A stretch of 64,000 bases of DNA from Companilactobacillus kimchii DSM 13961 = JCM 10707 (GTDB lineage Bacteria; Bacillota; Bacilli; Lactobacillales; Lactobacillaceae): NCBI RefSeq assembly GCF_001435445.1, contig NZ_AZDH01000003.1, positions 1 through 64,000 of the forward strand, read 5' to 3'. This document shows positions 27,426 through 35,835 of the stretch, one piece after another. The notes beneath the pieces are model-generated. The model saw nothing but the letters and a program-made list of their open reading frames with translations, was not told the origin of the DNA and made no database searches. The stretch's first letter is position 1, and each line of letters opens with the position of its first letter. The translations under genes were made by a program, and so were the position numbers.

Positions 27426-27465
27426 GACTTATCCTTACTTTGGCGAGAGAGGATAAGTCTTTTTT
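27426..27465 (+). terminator. Plus-strand terminator-like hairpin between minus-strand genes
   Basis: Stem GACTTATCCT / AGGATAAGTC (10 bp), loop TACTTTGGCGAGAG, then six Ts on the + strand only. Both neighbouring genes are on the minus strand, so it points to an antisense RNA or a structured RNA element rather than an ordinary operon end. The loop shares CTTTGGCG with hairpins at 30540 and 61528. Confidence 0.6.
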
Positions 27466-27485
27466 ATTTACACTCGATTTCATAA

Positions 27486-27704
27486 TTATTTCGCTATTTC
27501 TGTATCGTAAATATGTAAGATTTCAGCTACTCGCAAAGAATCTTTAGCTAGTTTGGTAGCCAATTCAGTAGCATCATATGAAATGCTATTCTCAATAACC
27601 ACGCTATCATTTTCGATAGCATCAAAATAAATATGCATTTCGTCATATAGTCCTAGTAGCTCTTTGTCTAATTTGTCATCTAATTCACTGTTGTATGGTG
27701 TCAT
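27486..27704 (-). CDS. Hypothetical protein (72 aa) of the island
   Basis: Starts MTPYNSELDDKLDKELLGLY. Acidic, all-helical in appearance, with coiled-coil-like LDDKLDKELL; ends HIYDTEIAK. No family recognised. It lies between the excisionase-like gene and the + strand hairpin at 27426-27465. Confidence 0.5.
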   Translation of the reverse strand: MTPYNSELDDKLDKELLGLYDEMHIYFDAIENDSVVIENSISYDATELATKLAKDSLRVAEILHIYDTEIAK

Positions 27705-27763
27705 ATGTTGATTTCTCCGATTATTTTATTTGTATTAGTTTTAAACGCCCCGCTAGACTTGAA

Positions 27764-28027
27764 TTATTGTTCTAATACAAATTGTTTAATTTCTTCTTTA
27801 CTGTAAAGCGTGATACCTCTAACAACGTGGTAAGGCATCCCAATAGCAAGAAACTTATCAAGCGTATTATTCGATACACCTAAATATATACAAGCCTCTT
27901 TCTTACGAAAAAAATCTTTACTATCAATGCTGGCATCTTTACGAGCCTTGTTAATAGAATCAGTAACCAACTTATAAATATTATCCCCAAGGGATGCATA
28001 TTGATCGTGTGATAGTGTAATCTCCAT
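27764..28027 (-). CDS. Excisionase-like helix-turn-helix protein
   Basis: 87 residues. The C-terminal half is a MerR-like winged helix of the Xis/AlpA kind: FFRKKEACIYLGVSNNTLDK followed by a wing strand (MPYHVVRGITLYSKEEI). Proteins like this bind attachment-site DNA and direct excision of phages and islands. The gene follows the Cro-like gene by one base, matching the str-xis order of Gram-positive satellites. Confidence 0.7.
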   Translation of the reverse strand: MEITLSHDQYASLGDNIYKLVTDSINKARKDASIDSKDFFRKKEACIYLGVSNNTLDKFLAIGMPYHVVRGITLYSKEEIKQFVLEQ

Positions 28028-28028
28028 T

Positions 28029-28250
28029 CTATTTGTCCTCCTTATTTAAAGCTTGTGGTTCGTATTCGATTAATTCAGATAATGAAATCTGTAAAAAATC
28101 GCAAATTTTTTCTAGGGTTGAAAGTTTTAGATCATTAGCACGTTTATAGTAAATGTCTGTAACTGTTGTTCTACTTAGACCAGTATTATATGATACATCT
28201 GAAATACTAATAAGACGTGAACCTAGAATCATTGAAAGATTATTTTTCAT
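28029..28250 (-). CDS. Cro-like XRE-family repressor
   Basis: 73 residues, one helix-turn-helix: RLISISDVSYNTGLSRTTVT, followed by LKLSTLEKICDFLQISLSEL. It is the first gene of the leftward (replication) operon and faces the repressor gene at 28394 across a 143-bp operator region, as Cro faces CI. Confidence 0.8.
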   Translation of the reverse strand: MKNNLSMILGSRLISISDVSYNTGLSRTTVTDIYYKRANDLKLSTLEKICDFLQISLSELIEYEPQALNKEDK

Positions 28251-28393
28251 AGTATTCTCCTTTCTGTATAGTAAACACTACATCAGTTGTAACGTTTAAA
28301 CGTAGATTATACTATTGATTATGATTTGTCAAATACACTACAAGTGATGTATACTATTCTTGTTCAATAGAATGTACTAATGCGAGGAAAACT
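28251..28393. promoter_or_regulatory. Divergent promoter/operator region of the island
   Basis: Two related 16-bp imperfect palindromes, ACACTACATCAGTTGT (about 28273) and ACACTACAAGTGATGT (about 28339), and a perfect AACGTTTAAACGT-type palindrome between them (about 28291). They overlap AT-rich promoter-like DNA for the two divergent genes and are the likely binding sites of the two regulators. Confidence 0.55.
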
Positions 28394-29131
28394 ATGATAG
28401 TTATTAAACTGAAAGAACTATTGGAAAAAAATAATGTATCAATTAATGAGTTATCGGATGAAACAGGAATAAGTAGAACATCGCTAACACAATTAGCTAA
28501 TGGCGATAGTAAAATGGTTAGAATGGAAACCATTTCGAAAATAATGGACTTTTTCTCACTTGATAATATTACTGATTTAATGGAAAAAATCAGTAAGTAT
28601 AGTTATGATGTAAAACAATTTAAAGTTGATTTTAAGAAGAAAAATATTTCTTTTGAGTTTTCATATAATGAAGATGAAACGAACGGATCATTTAAAGTAA
28701 TTGCTCCATTCATATTTGAAGATGACATTATTAAGATAAATTTTTTTAACTTAAAATCGACAGAAGATATAACTAATGTTTTAAAAATGATTGATGTAGT
28801 TTCTAACTACTTTTTAAGTACCATTACAGGGAAAGCATTAAAGAATGGTGAAAATAAATTTAGACGTGATTTAATTAATAATAAAATGACTATTCCTATC
28901 ATGGATGTATCAGATACCGAACTGGTTTTACTTCAATTTTGTAAAGAAATAAGTGAAAAAATATCCAAGGAATTTCAAACAAATTATTATAATGATTTTC
29001 CATGGAAAGATAAAAAGGGAAAAATGAGGGCTGGAATACTAACATATATATACGTATGGCCTACTATCTATGCATTGGAATCATTGGAGTTACCTAATGT
29101 GACTATGATTAGTCACAAGTGGCTTAATTAA
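28394..29131 (+). CDS. XRE-family repressor with unusual C-terminal domain (Stl/CI-like)
   Basis: 245 residues. N-terminal helix-turn-helix (SINELSDETGISRTSLTQLA, about 18-37). The remainder (about 85-245) does not show the Ser-Lys protease motif of LexA/CI, so the protein is probably not self-cleaving and, like Stl repressors of satellites, may be lifted by binding a helper-phage protein; that is inference. It lies in the same direction as the integrase, 46 bases upstream. Confidence 0.7.
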   Translation: MIVIKLKELLEKNNVSINELSDETGISRTSLTQLANGDSKMVRMETISKIMDFFSLDNITDLMEKISKYSYDVKQFKVDFKKKNISFEFSYNEDETNGSFKVIAPFIFEDDIIKINFFNLKSTEDITNVLKMIDVVSNYFLSTITGKALKNGENKFRRDLINNKMTIPIMDVSDTELVLLQFCKEISEKISKEFQTNYYNDFPWKDKKGKMRAGILTYIYVWPTIYALESLELPNVTMISHKWLN

Positions 29132-29177
29132 CCACCCACGAAACTAACACGCCCCGCTAGCGTTTAGGAGTAGGACA

Positions 29178-30326
29178 ATGACAGAAATTAAGATGTACGA
29201 AAAAAAAGACGGTACTACCGCCTACATGTTTAGTGTTTATTTAGGAATGGACGAACTCACGGGCAAAGTAAAAACTACTACTCGTAGAGGTTTTCAGACA
29301 CAAAAAGAAGCCCGCCTAGCAATGTCTAAACTACTATTAGACACTGACAAGCATGGCTTTCAGAAATTAGATAATAAGCCGTTTAAGGCTATTTATGAAC
29401 AATGGTACGATCAATATAAATCAACGGTCAAAGAATCTACTTATACTAAAACCGATGAACACTTTACACTTCATATTTTACCAGAAATAGGTAGCATCCC
29501 TATGAGTAAACTTAAAACTATTCATATTCAGACGGCTGTTAATAAGTGGTTTAAGGCTGGTTTAACTAGGTATAAGAGATTTTACAATTATATTAATAGA
29601 GTGCTTATATGGGCTTATAAGATGCAGATTATTAATGATAATCCCGCAAGTAGGATTATTTTACCAGTTAACACAAGCCAATTTAAAACAATGAAAGATA
29701 ACTATTATGATCTAAAAGAATTGAAACATTTTTTTGAATGTTTGAATGACTTGGATAATCCACAAGCATACATGTACTTTAGATTGTTAGCATTTACAGG
29801 GATGAGAAAAGGCGAGAGTTTAGCATTACTTTGGACTGATATAGACTTTAATAATAATCAGATTAGTATTACTAAAACGGAATCGCAAGGCGCTCACGGT
29901 CGTTTATTAGTTAATACACCTAAGACAGATGCTAGTGTAAGAGTGGTTAATGTTGATAATAAAACTATGTCAATGCTGAAAGACTGGCGTAAGACACAAC
30001 GCAATGAGCTGTTAATGTTAGGTTTTAATACAATCAATAAAGATCAATTGGTTTTTTCTAACAATAGAAATACTATGCTTGTTCCTACTAAGCCTAGAAT
30101 ATGGTTGCAACGTGTTGTGCAACGCTTTGACTTAAAGAATGTAACTGTTCATGCATTTAGACGTACGTTTGCTACACTTGCGATTGAATCAGGTGCCACG
30201 TTGAAAGAAGTACAGGCACAATTAGGACATTCAAGTTATAAAACTACTGCCGATGTGTATACAGAAGTTACTAAAAAACAACGTAAAGATACAGCTCAAA
30301 AGTATGCTAATTATGTTAATTTTTAG
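29178..30326 (+). CDS. Tyrosine-recombinase integrase of the island
   Basis: 382 residues: N-terminal arm-binding domain (about 1-55), core-binding domain (65-160) and catalytic domain with Arg210 (TGMRKGE), His325-xx-Arg328 (HAFRRTF), His351 (LGHSSYKTT) and Tyr361 (ADVYTEV). All catalytic residues are present, so the enzyme should be active. Good AGGAG ribosome site. The gene sits at the right edge of the element, next to its probable attachment site. Confidence 0.93.
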   Translation: MTEIKMYEKKDGTTAYMFSVYLGMDELTGKVKTTTRRGFQTQKEARLAMSKLLLDTDKHGFQKLDNKPFKAIYEQWYDQYKSTVKESTYTKTDEHFTLHILPEIGSIPMSKLKTIHIQTAVNKWFKAGLTRYKRFYNYINRVLIWAYKMQIINDNPASRIILPVNTSQFKTMKDNYYDLKELKHFFECLNDLDNPQAYMYFRLLAFTGMRKGESLALLWTDIDFNNNQISITKTESQGAHGRLLVNTPKTDASVRVVNVDNKTMSMLKDWRKTQRNELLMLGFNTINKDQLVFSNNRNTMLVPTKPRIWLQRVVQRFDLKNVTVHAFRRTFATLAIESGATLKEVQAQLGHSSYKTTADVYTEVTKKQRKDTAQKYANYVNF

Positions 30327-30456
30327 AGGGTATATAGTCAAAATATAGTCAAAGGGTGTTATTTCACTAAATAAAAGGCTTTAAACGTTGGTATTACAGT
30401 ATTCTATGATTGAGTATCTTGTTCCCAATATGCCCAATAATAGTAATCAATTTATT

Positions 30457-30491
30457 AAAAAGGCTGTTAACCTGAAGGTTAATGGCTTTTT
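30457..30491 (+). terminator. Intrinsic terminator after the integrase
   Basis: GGCTGTTAACC - TGAA - GGTTAATGGC followed by five Ts; near-perfect stem with G-T pairs. Confidence 0.7.
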
Positions 30492-30527
30492 GATTTCAAA
30501 AAATAATTAATAATAAGAAAAAAGAGC

Positions 30528-30666
30528 AAAAAAATAGCCGTCCAACTTTGGCGAGTTACGGTTATTTAAGAACTTATTGAATTAATCTAACATAGCCACC
30601 GTCTTAAGCGGGCTACATTTGGGGAGATGTTACGGCATCTCTCTTTTTTGCTTCTAAAAAACTTAC
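30528..30666 (-). ncRNA. Candidate antisense RNA of a holin-like type I toxin module (toxin lost)
   Basis: A minus-strand promoter box TATAAT (30673-30678) would start an RNA of about 140 nt ending in a hairpin with T-run (terminator stem ATAACCGT / ACGGCTAT at 30531-30568). It has no open frame. The opposite strand has its own terminator (GAGATG / CATCTC, then Ts, 30624-30649). Two convergent overlapping RNAs with a CTTTGGCGAG loop are typical of txpA/ratA or Hol_Tox-type modules. The expected toxin frame on + upstream of 30530 is missing except for a possible tail (EKRAKK), perhaps removed by the island. Confidence 0.4.
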
Positions 30667-30812
30667 AAACGAATTATAACATGGATTATTTTTGAATACA
30701 TCAAATCCATATCGCTAATATTACAATAATTGCTTAAGGATTCTTTAAGAAATGACCATTACAATTTAAGTATTATAAAATAGAACTGTAAGAACGAAAG
30801 CGGGTGTAACAA

Positions 30813-30944
30813 ATGACAAGAACTGATAGATTACGCAAAAGAAGAAGATCAGAACGAATTGATCGTAATTTGATCATTGTAAGGTTGTGTATTGTTATAG
30901 CTATGATTTATTTTATTTGTCAGGTAGTTGCAACAATTCATTAA
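30813..30944 (+). CDS. Small membrane protein (43 aa)
   Basis: MTRTDRLRKRRRSERIDRNL followed by one membrane helix (about 21-40, LIIVRLCIVIAMIYFI) and TIH at the end. Strongly basic start and single helix suggest a peptide anchored with its N-terminus inside. The ribosome site (GCGGGTG) is weak. No family recognised; it lies alone upstream of the CsbD-like gene. Confidence 0.5.
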   Translation: MTRTDRLRKRRRSERIDRNLIIVRLCIVIAMIYFICQVVATIH

Positions 30945-31042
30945 TTGATTGATCTTTTTGATGTGTGAGCTTCTAATTTGCTAGATCAACCGGTAACTTG
31001 CTAAACTTTAATCATAAATAAAGTTATGAGAGGAGTTTTATT

Positions 31043-31228
31043 ATGAGTGTTGATAGCAAAAAAGATGCAATTAAAGGTAAAACAAATCAGGCCGTTGGCA
31101 AGGCTTCTGGTAACGACAAACAAGAATTAAAAGGTAAAGTTCAAGAAGCAATGGGTAAAGCCAAGGATAAAGTAGATGAAGCAGTTGATAAAGTTGCTCA
31201 TAAAGTAAATGAGAAAACTGATAAATAA
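31043..31228 (+). CDS. CsbD-family stress protein
   Basis: 61 residues: DAIKGKTNQAVGKASGNDKQ, ELKGKVQEAMGKAKDK. Highly charged, low-complexity helical protein with the CsbD pattern GxxxQxxGKxxGxxxxxxxGxxQ. CsbD-like proteins are induced by general stress; mechanism unknown. AGGAG ribosome site; own terminator follows. Confidence 0.9.
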   Translation: MSVDSKKDAIKGKTNQAVGKASGNDKQELKGKVQEAMGKAKDKVDEAVDKVAHKVNEKTDK

Positions 31229-31244
31229 GGATCAAATGAAATTC

Positions 31245-31291
31245 TTTAAAAGTGCTGTCACAATAGTTGTGATGACGCTTTTATTTTTTTA
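31245..31291 (+). terminator. Intrinsic terminator after the CsbD gene
   Basis: AAAGTGCTGTCACAA - TAG - TTGTGATGACGCTTTT with a T-rich tail. Confidence 0.8.
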
Positions 31292-31399
31292 ATCTCCTTA
31301 AAATAGGTGTAATTAATTTCTAAATAACCACTCATAATACCTTTTGAATGTGTTACATTATTTAATGGAGTGAAATAAATATTTTTGTGAGGTGAATCA

Positions 31400-31726
31400 A
31401 TGGATAAGAACGAGATATTGGTAACTACAACTGAGCATATTCCAGGACATGAATACGAAATTATTGGCGAGGTTTTTGGTTTGACTACTCAATCAAAAAA
31501 CGTCGTTAAGAATATCGGTGCTGGGTTCAAAAACATCGTTGGTGGCGAAATTAAAGCTTACACTGAACTGCTAACAGAAGCTCGTGATATTGCAATTAGT
31601 CGTTTGCGACAAAATGCAGTTGATATGGGCGCTGATGCTGTAGTCATGATGCGTTTTGATTCCGATTCAATTAGTGCTGACATGGAAACAGTTGCAGCAT
31701 ATGGTACCGCAGTAAAATTTAAGTAA
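31400..31726 (+). CDS. YbjQ/DUF74 family protein
   Basis: 108 residues with the family markers [18 protein letters not shown] near the start, [17 protein letters not shown] in the middle and [15 protein letters not shown] at the C-terminal side. YbjQ proteins form pentamers resembling metal-binding folds; function is not established. Six bases before the dipeptidase ribosome site, so probably cotranscribed with it. Confidence 0.88.
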   Translation: MDKNEILVTTTEHIPGHEYEIIGEVFGLTTQSKNVVKNIGAGFKNIVGGEIKAYTELLTEARDIAISRLRQNAVDMGADAVVMMRFDSDSISADMETVAAYGTAVKFK

Positions 31727-31735
31727 GGTGATTTG

Positions 31736-33166
31736 ATGGCATTAGAGTATAACAAGAGTTCTTTATCTGCATGTACCAGTATTTTGATTGGTAAGGGCGC
31801 AACTGTTGATGGTTCTACTATTATTGGTAGAAACGAGGATGCAAAGGCATCTTGGCCTAAACATTTTGTGATTCATGAACATAAAGAATTTACTGAGCAA
31901 CAAAAATTTATTTCTCAAGCCAATGATTTTCAAATGGACTTACCTAAGATTCGCAGTAAATATTCCGCTACTCCTGAATGGACTTCAAAAGAAGGCCTAT
32001 TCGAAGAGGATGGCTTTAATGAATACGGAGTTGGGATGAGTGCTACCGAAAGTGCTTATTCTAACCAACGTGTTTTAGGTGCAGATCCTCTTGAAATAAA
32101 TGGTATTGGTGAGGAAGCTATGATTACAGTAGTTTTGCCTTATATCAAGACGGCTAAAGAAGGCGTCTTGCGTTTAGGTGAAATTATTGAAAAATACGGA
32201 ACTTGTGAAACTAACGGAGTCCTTTTCTCTGACAGAGATGAGGTTTGGTATTTCGAAAGTGGATCAGGTCACTATTGGGTAGCACAGCGCATTCCCGACG
32301 ATAGCTACGCTGTGGTAGCCAATCAATTAGCAATTCAAGAGATTGACTTTGACGATGAAAAGAATTTCTTGTATCACAAGGATATTCAAAAATTTGTTTC
32401 TGACAATCACTTGAATGCTAAACCAGATACGTTCAATTTTAGAGAAATTTTTGGAACGCATACTCTATCCGATGAGATTTACAGTACGCCACGGGTTTGG
32501 TGGGGCCAACAAGAGTTTTCTGGTAAGACGGATGAAAGTCCTGAAAGTGAAAACTTGTCTTTTATCAAAAAGGCTAATCGTTTATTGAGTGTCGATGATG
32601 CTCAAGATTACTTGGCTTCACATTTCCAAAAGACGCCTTATGATCCATTGAATGAGTCAAAGGATAACAAACGTTTCCGTCCAATTAGTTTGGCTAAAAC
32701 ACAAGAGTCACATGTCTTACAAGTAAGACCTAATATGGCTCCTGAAATTGCTTGTGTGCACTGGTTAGCCATGGGTGTAGCTTCACAAAGTATCTATGTT
32801 CCTTTCTATATGGGAATGACAGATACTCCTGAAGAATACAAACTTGGAGAACTACCATACGACAGTAAGTCAGCTTATTGGACCTACAAATTGGCTGGAG
32901 TTTTACTAGACAGTCATTATAAAGAACTTGGAAAAATGTTCCAAGACAAGCAAGAGGCTATCAATATCACGTTACGTAAAAAGTTGCATGATTTTGATGA
33001 GCAAGCTTCAAGCAAAGATGATGAGGAATTACCTAATTATTTAACAAAAGCTTCATTTGAAATGGCAAAACTTTCAATTGATGGTTATAAAGAGCTAATC
33101 GCTCAATTAATTACGGACTCGACTGATTTTTCACCTCTTAACTTCAAGACGGATATGAATTTGTAA
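31736..33166 (+). CDS. C69-family dipeptidase (PepD-like Ntn hydrolase)
   Basis: 476 residues. The N-terminal nucleophile is the Cys in LSACTSILIGKGATVDGS (Cys12), exposed after removal of a short propeptide, and GRNEDAKASWPKHF follows as usual. Cleaves dipeptides in the cytoplasm. The ATG at 31736 is chosen (AAGGTGA site); a TTG lies one codon upstream. The following permease gene, 39 bases on, may supply or export amino acids from this activity. Confidence 0.92.
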   Translation: MALEYNKSSLSACTSILIGKGATVDGSTIIGRNEDAKASWPKHFVIHEHKEFTEQQKFISQANDFQMDLPKIRSKYSATPEWTSKEGLFEEDGFNEYGVGMSATESAYSNQRVLGADPLEINGIGEEAMITVVLPYIKTAKEGVLRLGEIIEKYGTCETNGVLFSDRDEVWYFESGSGHYWVAQRIPDDSYAVVANQLAIQEIDFDDEKNFLYHKDIQKFVSDNHLNAKPDTFNFREIFGTHTLSDEIYSTPRVWWGQQEFSGKTDESPESENLSFIKKANRLLSVDDAQDYLASHFQKTPYDPLNESKDNKRFRPISLAKTQESHVLQVRPNMAPEIACVHWLAMGVASQSIYVPFYMGMTDTPEEYKLGELPYDSKSAYWTYKLAGVLLDSHYKELGKMFQDKQEAINITLRKKLHDFDEQASSKDDEELPNYLTKASFEMAKLSIDGYKELIAQLITDSTDFSPLNFKTDMNL

Positions 33167-33205
33167 AAATTTGTACATTGAAAATTAAATGAGGGGTTTT
33201 ATAAA

Positions 33206-34735
33206 ATGAATGATGGCAATTCGCCGAAAAAAACAATCACATTATTTGGATTAATAATGATGATTTTCACGGCAATCTTTGGATTCGCTAATACTACTGT
33301 TGCTTACGAGCAAATGGGATTGGCAAGTATTATTTGGTACATTTTCGCTGCACTTCTATTCTTCCTACCTGTAGGATTCATGGTAGCTGAATATGGTGCC
33401 GCCTTTAATGAAGCAAAGGGTGGAATTTATTCCTGGATTGAAGGAGCTGTTGGTGCAAAATGGGCATTCATCGGTACCTTTATGTGGTTAGCTTCATGGG
33501 AAGTTTGGCTAGTGTCAACTTCTTCAAAAGTTTGGATTCCACTTTCAACAATGTTTGCAGGACATGATGCCACACAAACATGGGGATTATTTGGATTAAG
33601 TGCTACACAAGTTATTGGTATTCTAGCTGTTCTTTGGATCATATTTGTTACATACACAGCTTCACAAGGTATTGATAAAATTTCCAAGATTTCTAATTTT
33701 GGTGGAATTATGACAATTGCCTTACAAGTTATTTTCTTTGTTTTAAGTTTGGCAGTTTTGTTTATGTCAGGATTCCACACAGCTGAACCTATCAATGGCT
33801 TAGACACATTTATCCATTCTGCTAATCCTGCATTTGCTTCACCACTAGGGATGGTTTCCTTCATTGTTTATGCAATCTTTGCATACGGTGGTATGGAATC
33901 TGTTGGTGGTGTTACTGATAGTATGAAGAATCCTAAAAAGGATTTCCCACGTGGTGTTTTAATTGCGGCTGTTATTATGGCTTTAGTTTATTCATTAACT
34001 ATTTTCTGTTGGTCAATGAGTACTAACTGGAACGCCGTTATTGCTAAAGGTAATGTTAACTTAGGTAATATTACTTACGTTATGATGAGTAATCTTGGTT
34101 ACCAATTTGGTAGTCATATTGGTTTAGGTAGTGCCGCTGCCATCGCCTTAGGTGAATGGTTAGCTAGATTTACTGGTTTCGATATGTTTGTTCTTTACAT
34201 GGGTGCTTTCTTTGTTTTGATTTATTCACCATTGAAGTCATTCATCTTGGGTACACCAAAGGACTTGTGGCCTTCAAAAGTTACAAAGCTAAATAAACAT
34301 GGTATGCCTGCTTATGCAATGTGGATTCAAGCCGCTGTTGTTATCGTCCTTATCTTAATCGTTGATATGGGTGGTAAGAATGCTAAAGCACTTTATAATG
34401 TTTTGACATTGATGGCTAATGTTTCTACAACTGTTCCATACTTATTCTTAGTTGGTGCATATCCATTCTTTAATATGAATAAGAATATTGAAAAACCATA
34501 TTTCTTCTATAAGAATAAAAAAGCTATGTGGACTGTTACAACAGTTGTCTTCTTAGTTTTGGCTTTCGCCATTATCTTTACATTGCTCCAACCAATTATG
34601 GAAGGTGCATATACAGATGCTCTTTGGACAATTATTGGACCAGTTATCTTCGGTTTAGTTGGTTTCACACTTTACTACAGATATGAGCATAAATCTAAAA
34701 ATAAGGTTACTGATACAGCTGACGCAACCGATTAA
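33206..34735 (+). CDS. APC-superfamily amino acid permease (YjeM/GadC-like)
   Basis: 509 residues with about twelve to thirteen membrane helices. The start (KTITLFGLIMMIFTAIFGFA) and AEYGAAFNEAKGGIYSWIEG are the hallmark of the glutamate:GABA-antiporter/YjeM subgroup. Likely exchanges or imports amino acids; substrate unknown. It has its own GAGGGG ribosome site and a terminator behind. Confidence 0.88.
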   Translation: MNDGNSPKKTITLFGLIMMIFTAIFGFANTTVAYEQMGLASIIWYIFAALLFFLPVGFMVAEYGAAFNEAKGGIYSWIEGAVGAKWAFIGTFMWLASWEVWLVSTSSKVWIPLSTMFAGHDATQTWGLFGLSATQVIGILAVLWIIFVTYTASQGIDKISKISNFGGIMTIALQVIFFVLSLAVLFMSGFHTAEPINGLDTFIHSANPAFASPLGMVSFIVYAIFAYGGMESVGGVTDSMKNPKKDFPRGVLIAAVIMALVYSLTIFCWSMSTNWNAVIAKGNVNLGNITYVMMSNLGYQFGSHIGLGSAAAIALGEWLARFTGFDMFVLYMGAFFVLIYSPLKSFILGTPKDLWPSKVTKLNKHGMPAYAMWIQAAVVIVLILIVDMGGKNAKALYNVLTLMANVSTTVPYLFLVGAYPFFNMNKNIEKPYFFYKNKKAMWTVTTVVFLVLAFAIIFTLLQPIMEGAYTDALWTIIGPVIFGLVGFTLYYRYEHKSKNKVTDTADATD

Positions 34736-34742
34736 AAAGTAA

Positions 34743-34778
34743 TAGATCTTATCAAATTTTGATAAGGTCTATTTTTTT
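34743..34778 (+). terminator. Intrinsic terminator after the permease
   Basis: AGATCTTATCAAA / TTTGATAAGGTCT stem followed by seven Ts. Confidence 0.85.
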
Positions 34779-34791
34779 AGAGTGAAATTAG

Positions 34792-34832
34792 TTGCACTTT
34801 GCACCTATTGGTGCTATTTTAATTAAGTGCAA
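34792..34832. promoter_or_regulatory. Candidate MarR operator
   Basis: Nested inverted repeats: TTGCACTT (34792-34799) with AAGTGCAA (34825-34832), and GCACC / GGTGC (34801-34814) inside. They lie just upstream of an oxidoreductase gene that is followed by a MarR-family regulator. Confidence 0.5.
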
Positions 34833-34881
34833 AACACACATAATATATTAAATATAAATTTAAAAAAGAGGTAATTAATTT

Positions 34882-35835
34882 ATGAAAGCAGCAATCGTTA
34901 CAGAAAAGGGAACTACACCAATTTATTCAACTTTTGAAGAACCGAAATCTAAAGAGAAAAATGTACTTGTAAATGTTAAGGCATCAGCCTTAAGTAATTT
35001 AACTAAAATGAGAGCTCTAGGAAATCATTATTCAGCCGATCATGTTTATCCAAACGTGGCCGGGACAGATGGAGTAGGTGAGGCTGATGGAAAAAGAGTT
35101 TATTTCTTAGCTACTAATGCACCCTTTGGGTCTTTAGCAGAACAAACATTGATCAATAAGCAACTCATGGTGGCATTACCAGATGGTATTAATGATGTTA
35201 CAGCTGCTGCTATTGCTAATCCAGGGATGTCATCTTGGGCTGCCTTGGTTAGTCGAGCACATTTTCAAGCTGGTCAAACGGTTTTGATTAATGGTGCCAC
35301 AGGAACTGCCGGAAGTTTAGCTGTCAAAATTGCCTATCATTTAGGAGCTAAAAAAGTAATTGTCACTGGAAGAAATGCAACGAAGTTGGCCAAATTAGAA
35401 GCTGATAAAGCAATTGCCTTTGATATGGACAAAACCGATGGTGCTAATCAATTAACAAATGACTTGGCAGAAGTATTTAAAGATGGTGTTGACGTTGTAT
35501 TGGATTATCTTTGGGGTGATAGTGCGTTAGCTATTATGACAGCAGTTGCTAAATTCGGTGGTCATCATGTAACCAAATTTGTTAGCATTGGTGCCTCAGC
35601 CGGTCAAAGTGATATAGCTTTGCCATCAGCAATTTTGCGTTCATCCGCTATTGAAATTTTGGGCAGTGGTGTTAAAAGTGCCACAATGTCAGAGCTACTT
35701 TCAGCTATCAACGGTGTATTTAATTGGGCCGCGGAAGAAAAAGTAGAAATGCCGGTGAATGAATTCAAACTAGCAGATATAGAACAAGCTTGGCAGGCAC
35801 CTTTGAACCCTCGTGCAGTGGTGGTGATGAAATAA
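34882..35835 (+). CDS. MDR-family zinc-free quinone/alcohol oxidoreductase
   Basis: 317 residues of the medium-chain dehydrogenase/reductase fold. GroES-like N-terminal part (VNVKASALSNLTKMRALGNH, PNVAGTDGVGE), NADP-binding motif NGATGTAGSLAVKIAYHLGA at about 135-154. No structural zinc cysteines, as in quinone oxidoreductases. Its stop shares one base with the MarR start (TAATG), so the pair is one regulated unit that probably handles reactive carbonyls or quinones. Confidence 0.88.
   Translation: MKAAIVTEKGTTPIYSTFEEPKSKEKNVLVNVKASALSNLTKMRALGNHYSADHVYPNVAGTDGVGEADGKRVYFLATNAPFGSLAEQTLINKQLMVALPDGINDVTAAAIANPGMSSWAALVSRAHFQAGQTVLINGATGTAGSLAVKIAYHLGAKKVIVTGRNATKLAKLEADKAIAFDMDKTDGANQLTNDLAEVFKDGVDVVLDYLWGDSALAIMTAVAKFGGHHVTKFVSIGASAGQSDIALPSAILRSSAIEILGSGVKSATMSELLSAINGVFNWAAEEKVEMPVNEFKLADIEQAWQAPLNPRAVVVMK

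Larger units (their letters stand above)
22439..30440. mobile_element. Phage-inducible chromosomal island-like element
   Basis: About 8 kb with the order integrase and repressor on +, then divergent Cro-like, excisionase-like, small genes, primase-helicase, repeat-rich DNA and an ArpU-like regulator on -. This is the int-stl/str-xis-pri-rep order of Gram-positive satellite islands. No capsid, terminase or lysis genes are present. Borders are estimates: the left lies near the three 10-bp repeats at 22463-22492, the right just after the integrase. No convincing duplicated attachment core was found by eye. Confidence 0.75.
30327..30812. other. Stretch beyond the integrase: attachment region, terminator and RNA gene
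   Basis: Holds TATAGTCAAAATATAGTCAA-type tandem sequence just after the integrase (30332-30352), probable right attachment DNA up to about 30440, a terminator at 30457-30491 and a compact RNA locus at 30528-30666. A 34-codon frame at 30408 (MIEYLVPNMPNN) has no ribosome site and overlaps the terminator. Confidence 0.5.

Noticed and set aside
22604-30400. CGTTGGTAT as shared attachment core (about 22607 and 30388)
   Set aside because: Only nine bases match and the surrounding sequence does not; too weak to name as attL/attR in AT-rich DNA.
30408-30512. 34-codon frame MIEYLVPNMPNN... as the missing holin-like toxin
   Set aside because: No membrane helix, no ribosome site, and it runs through the terminator at 30457-30491.
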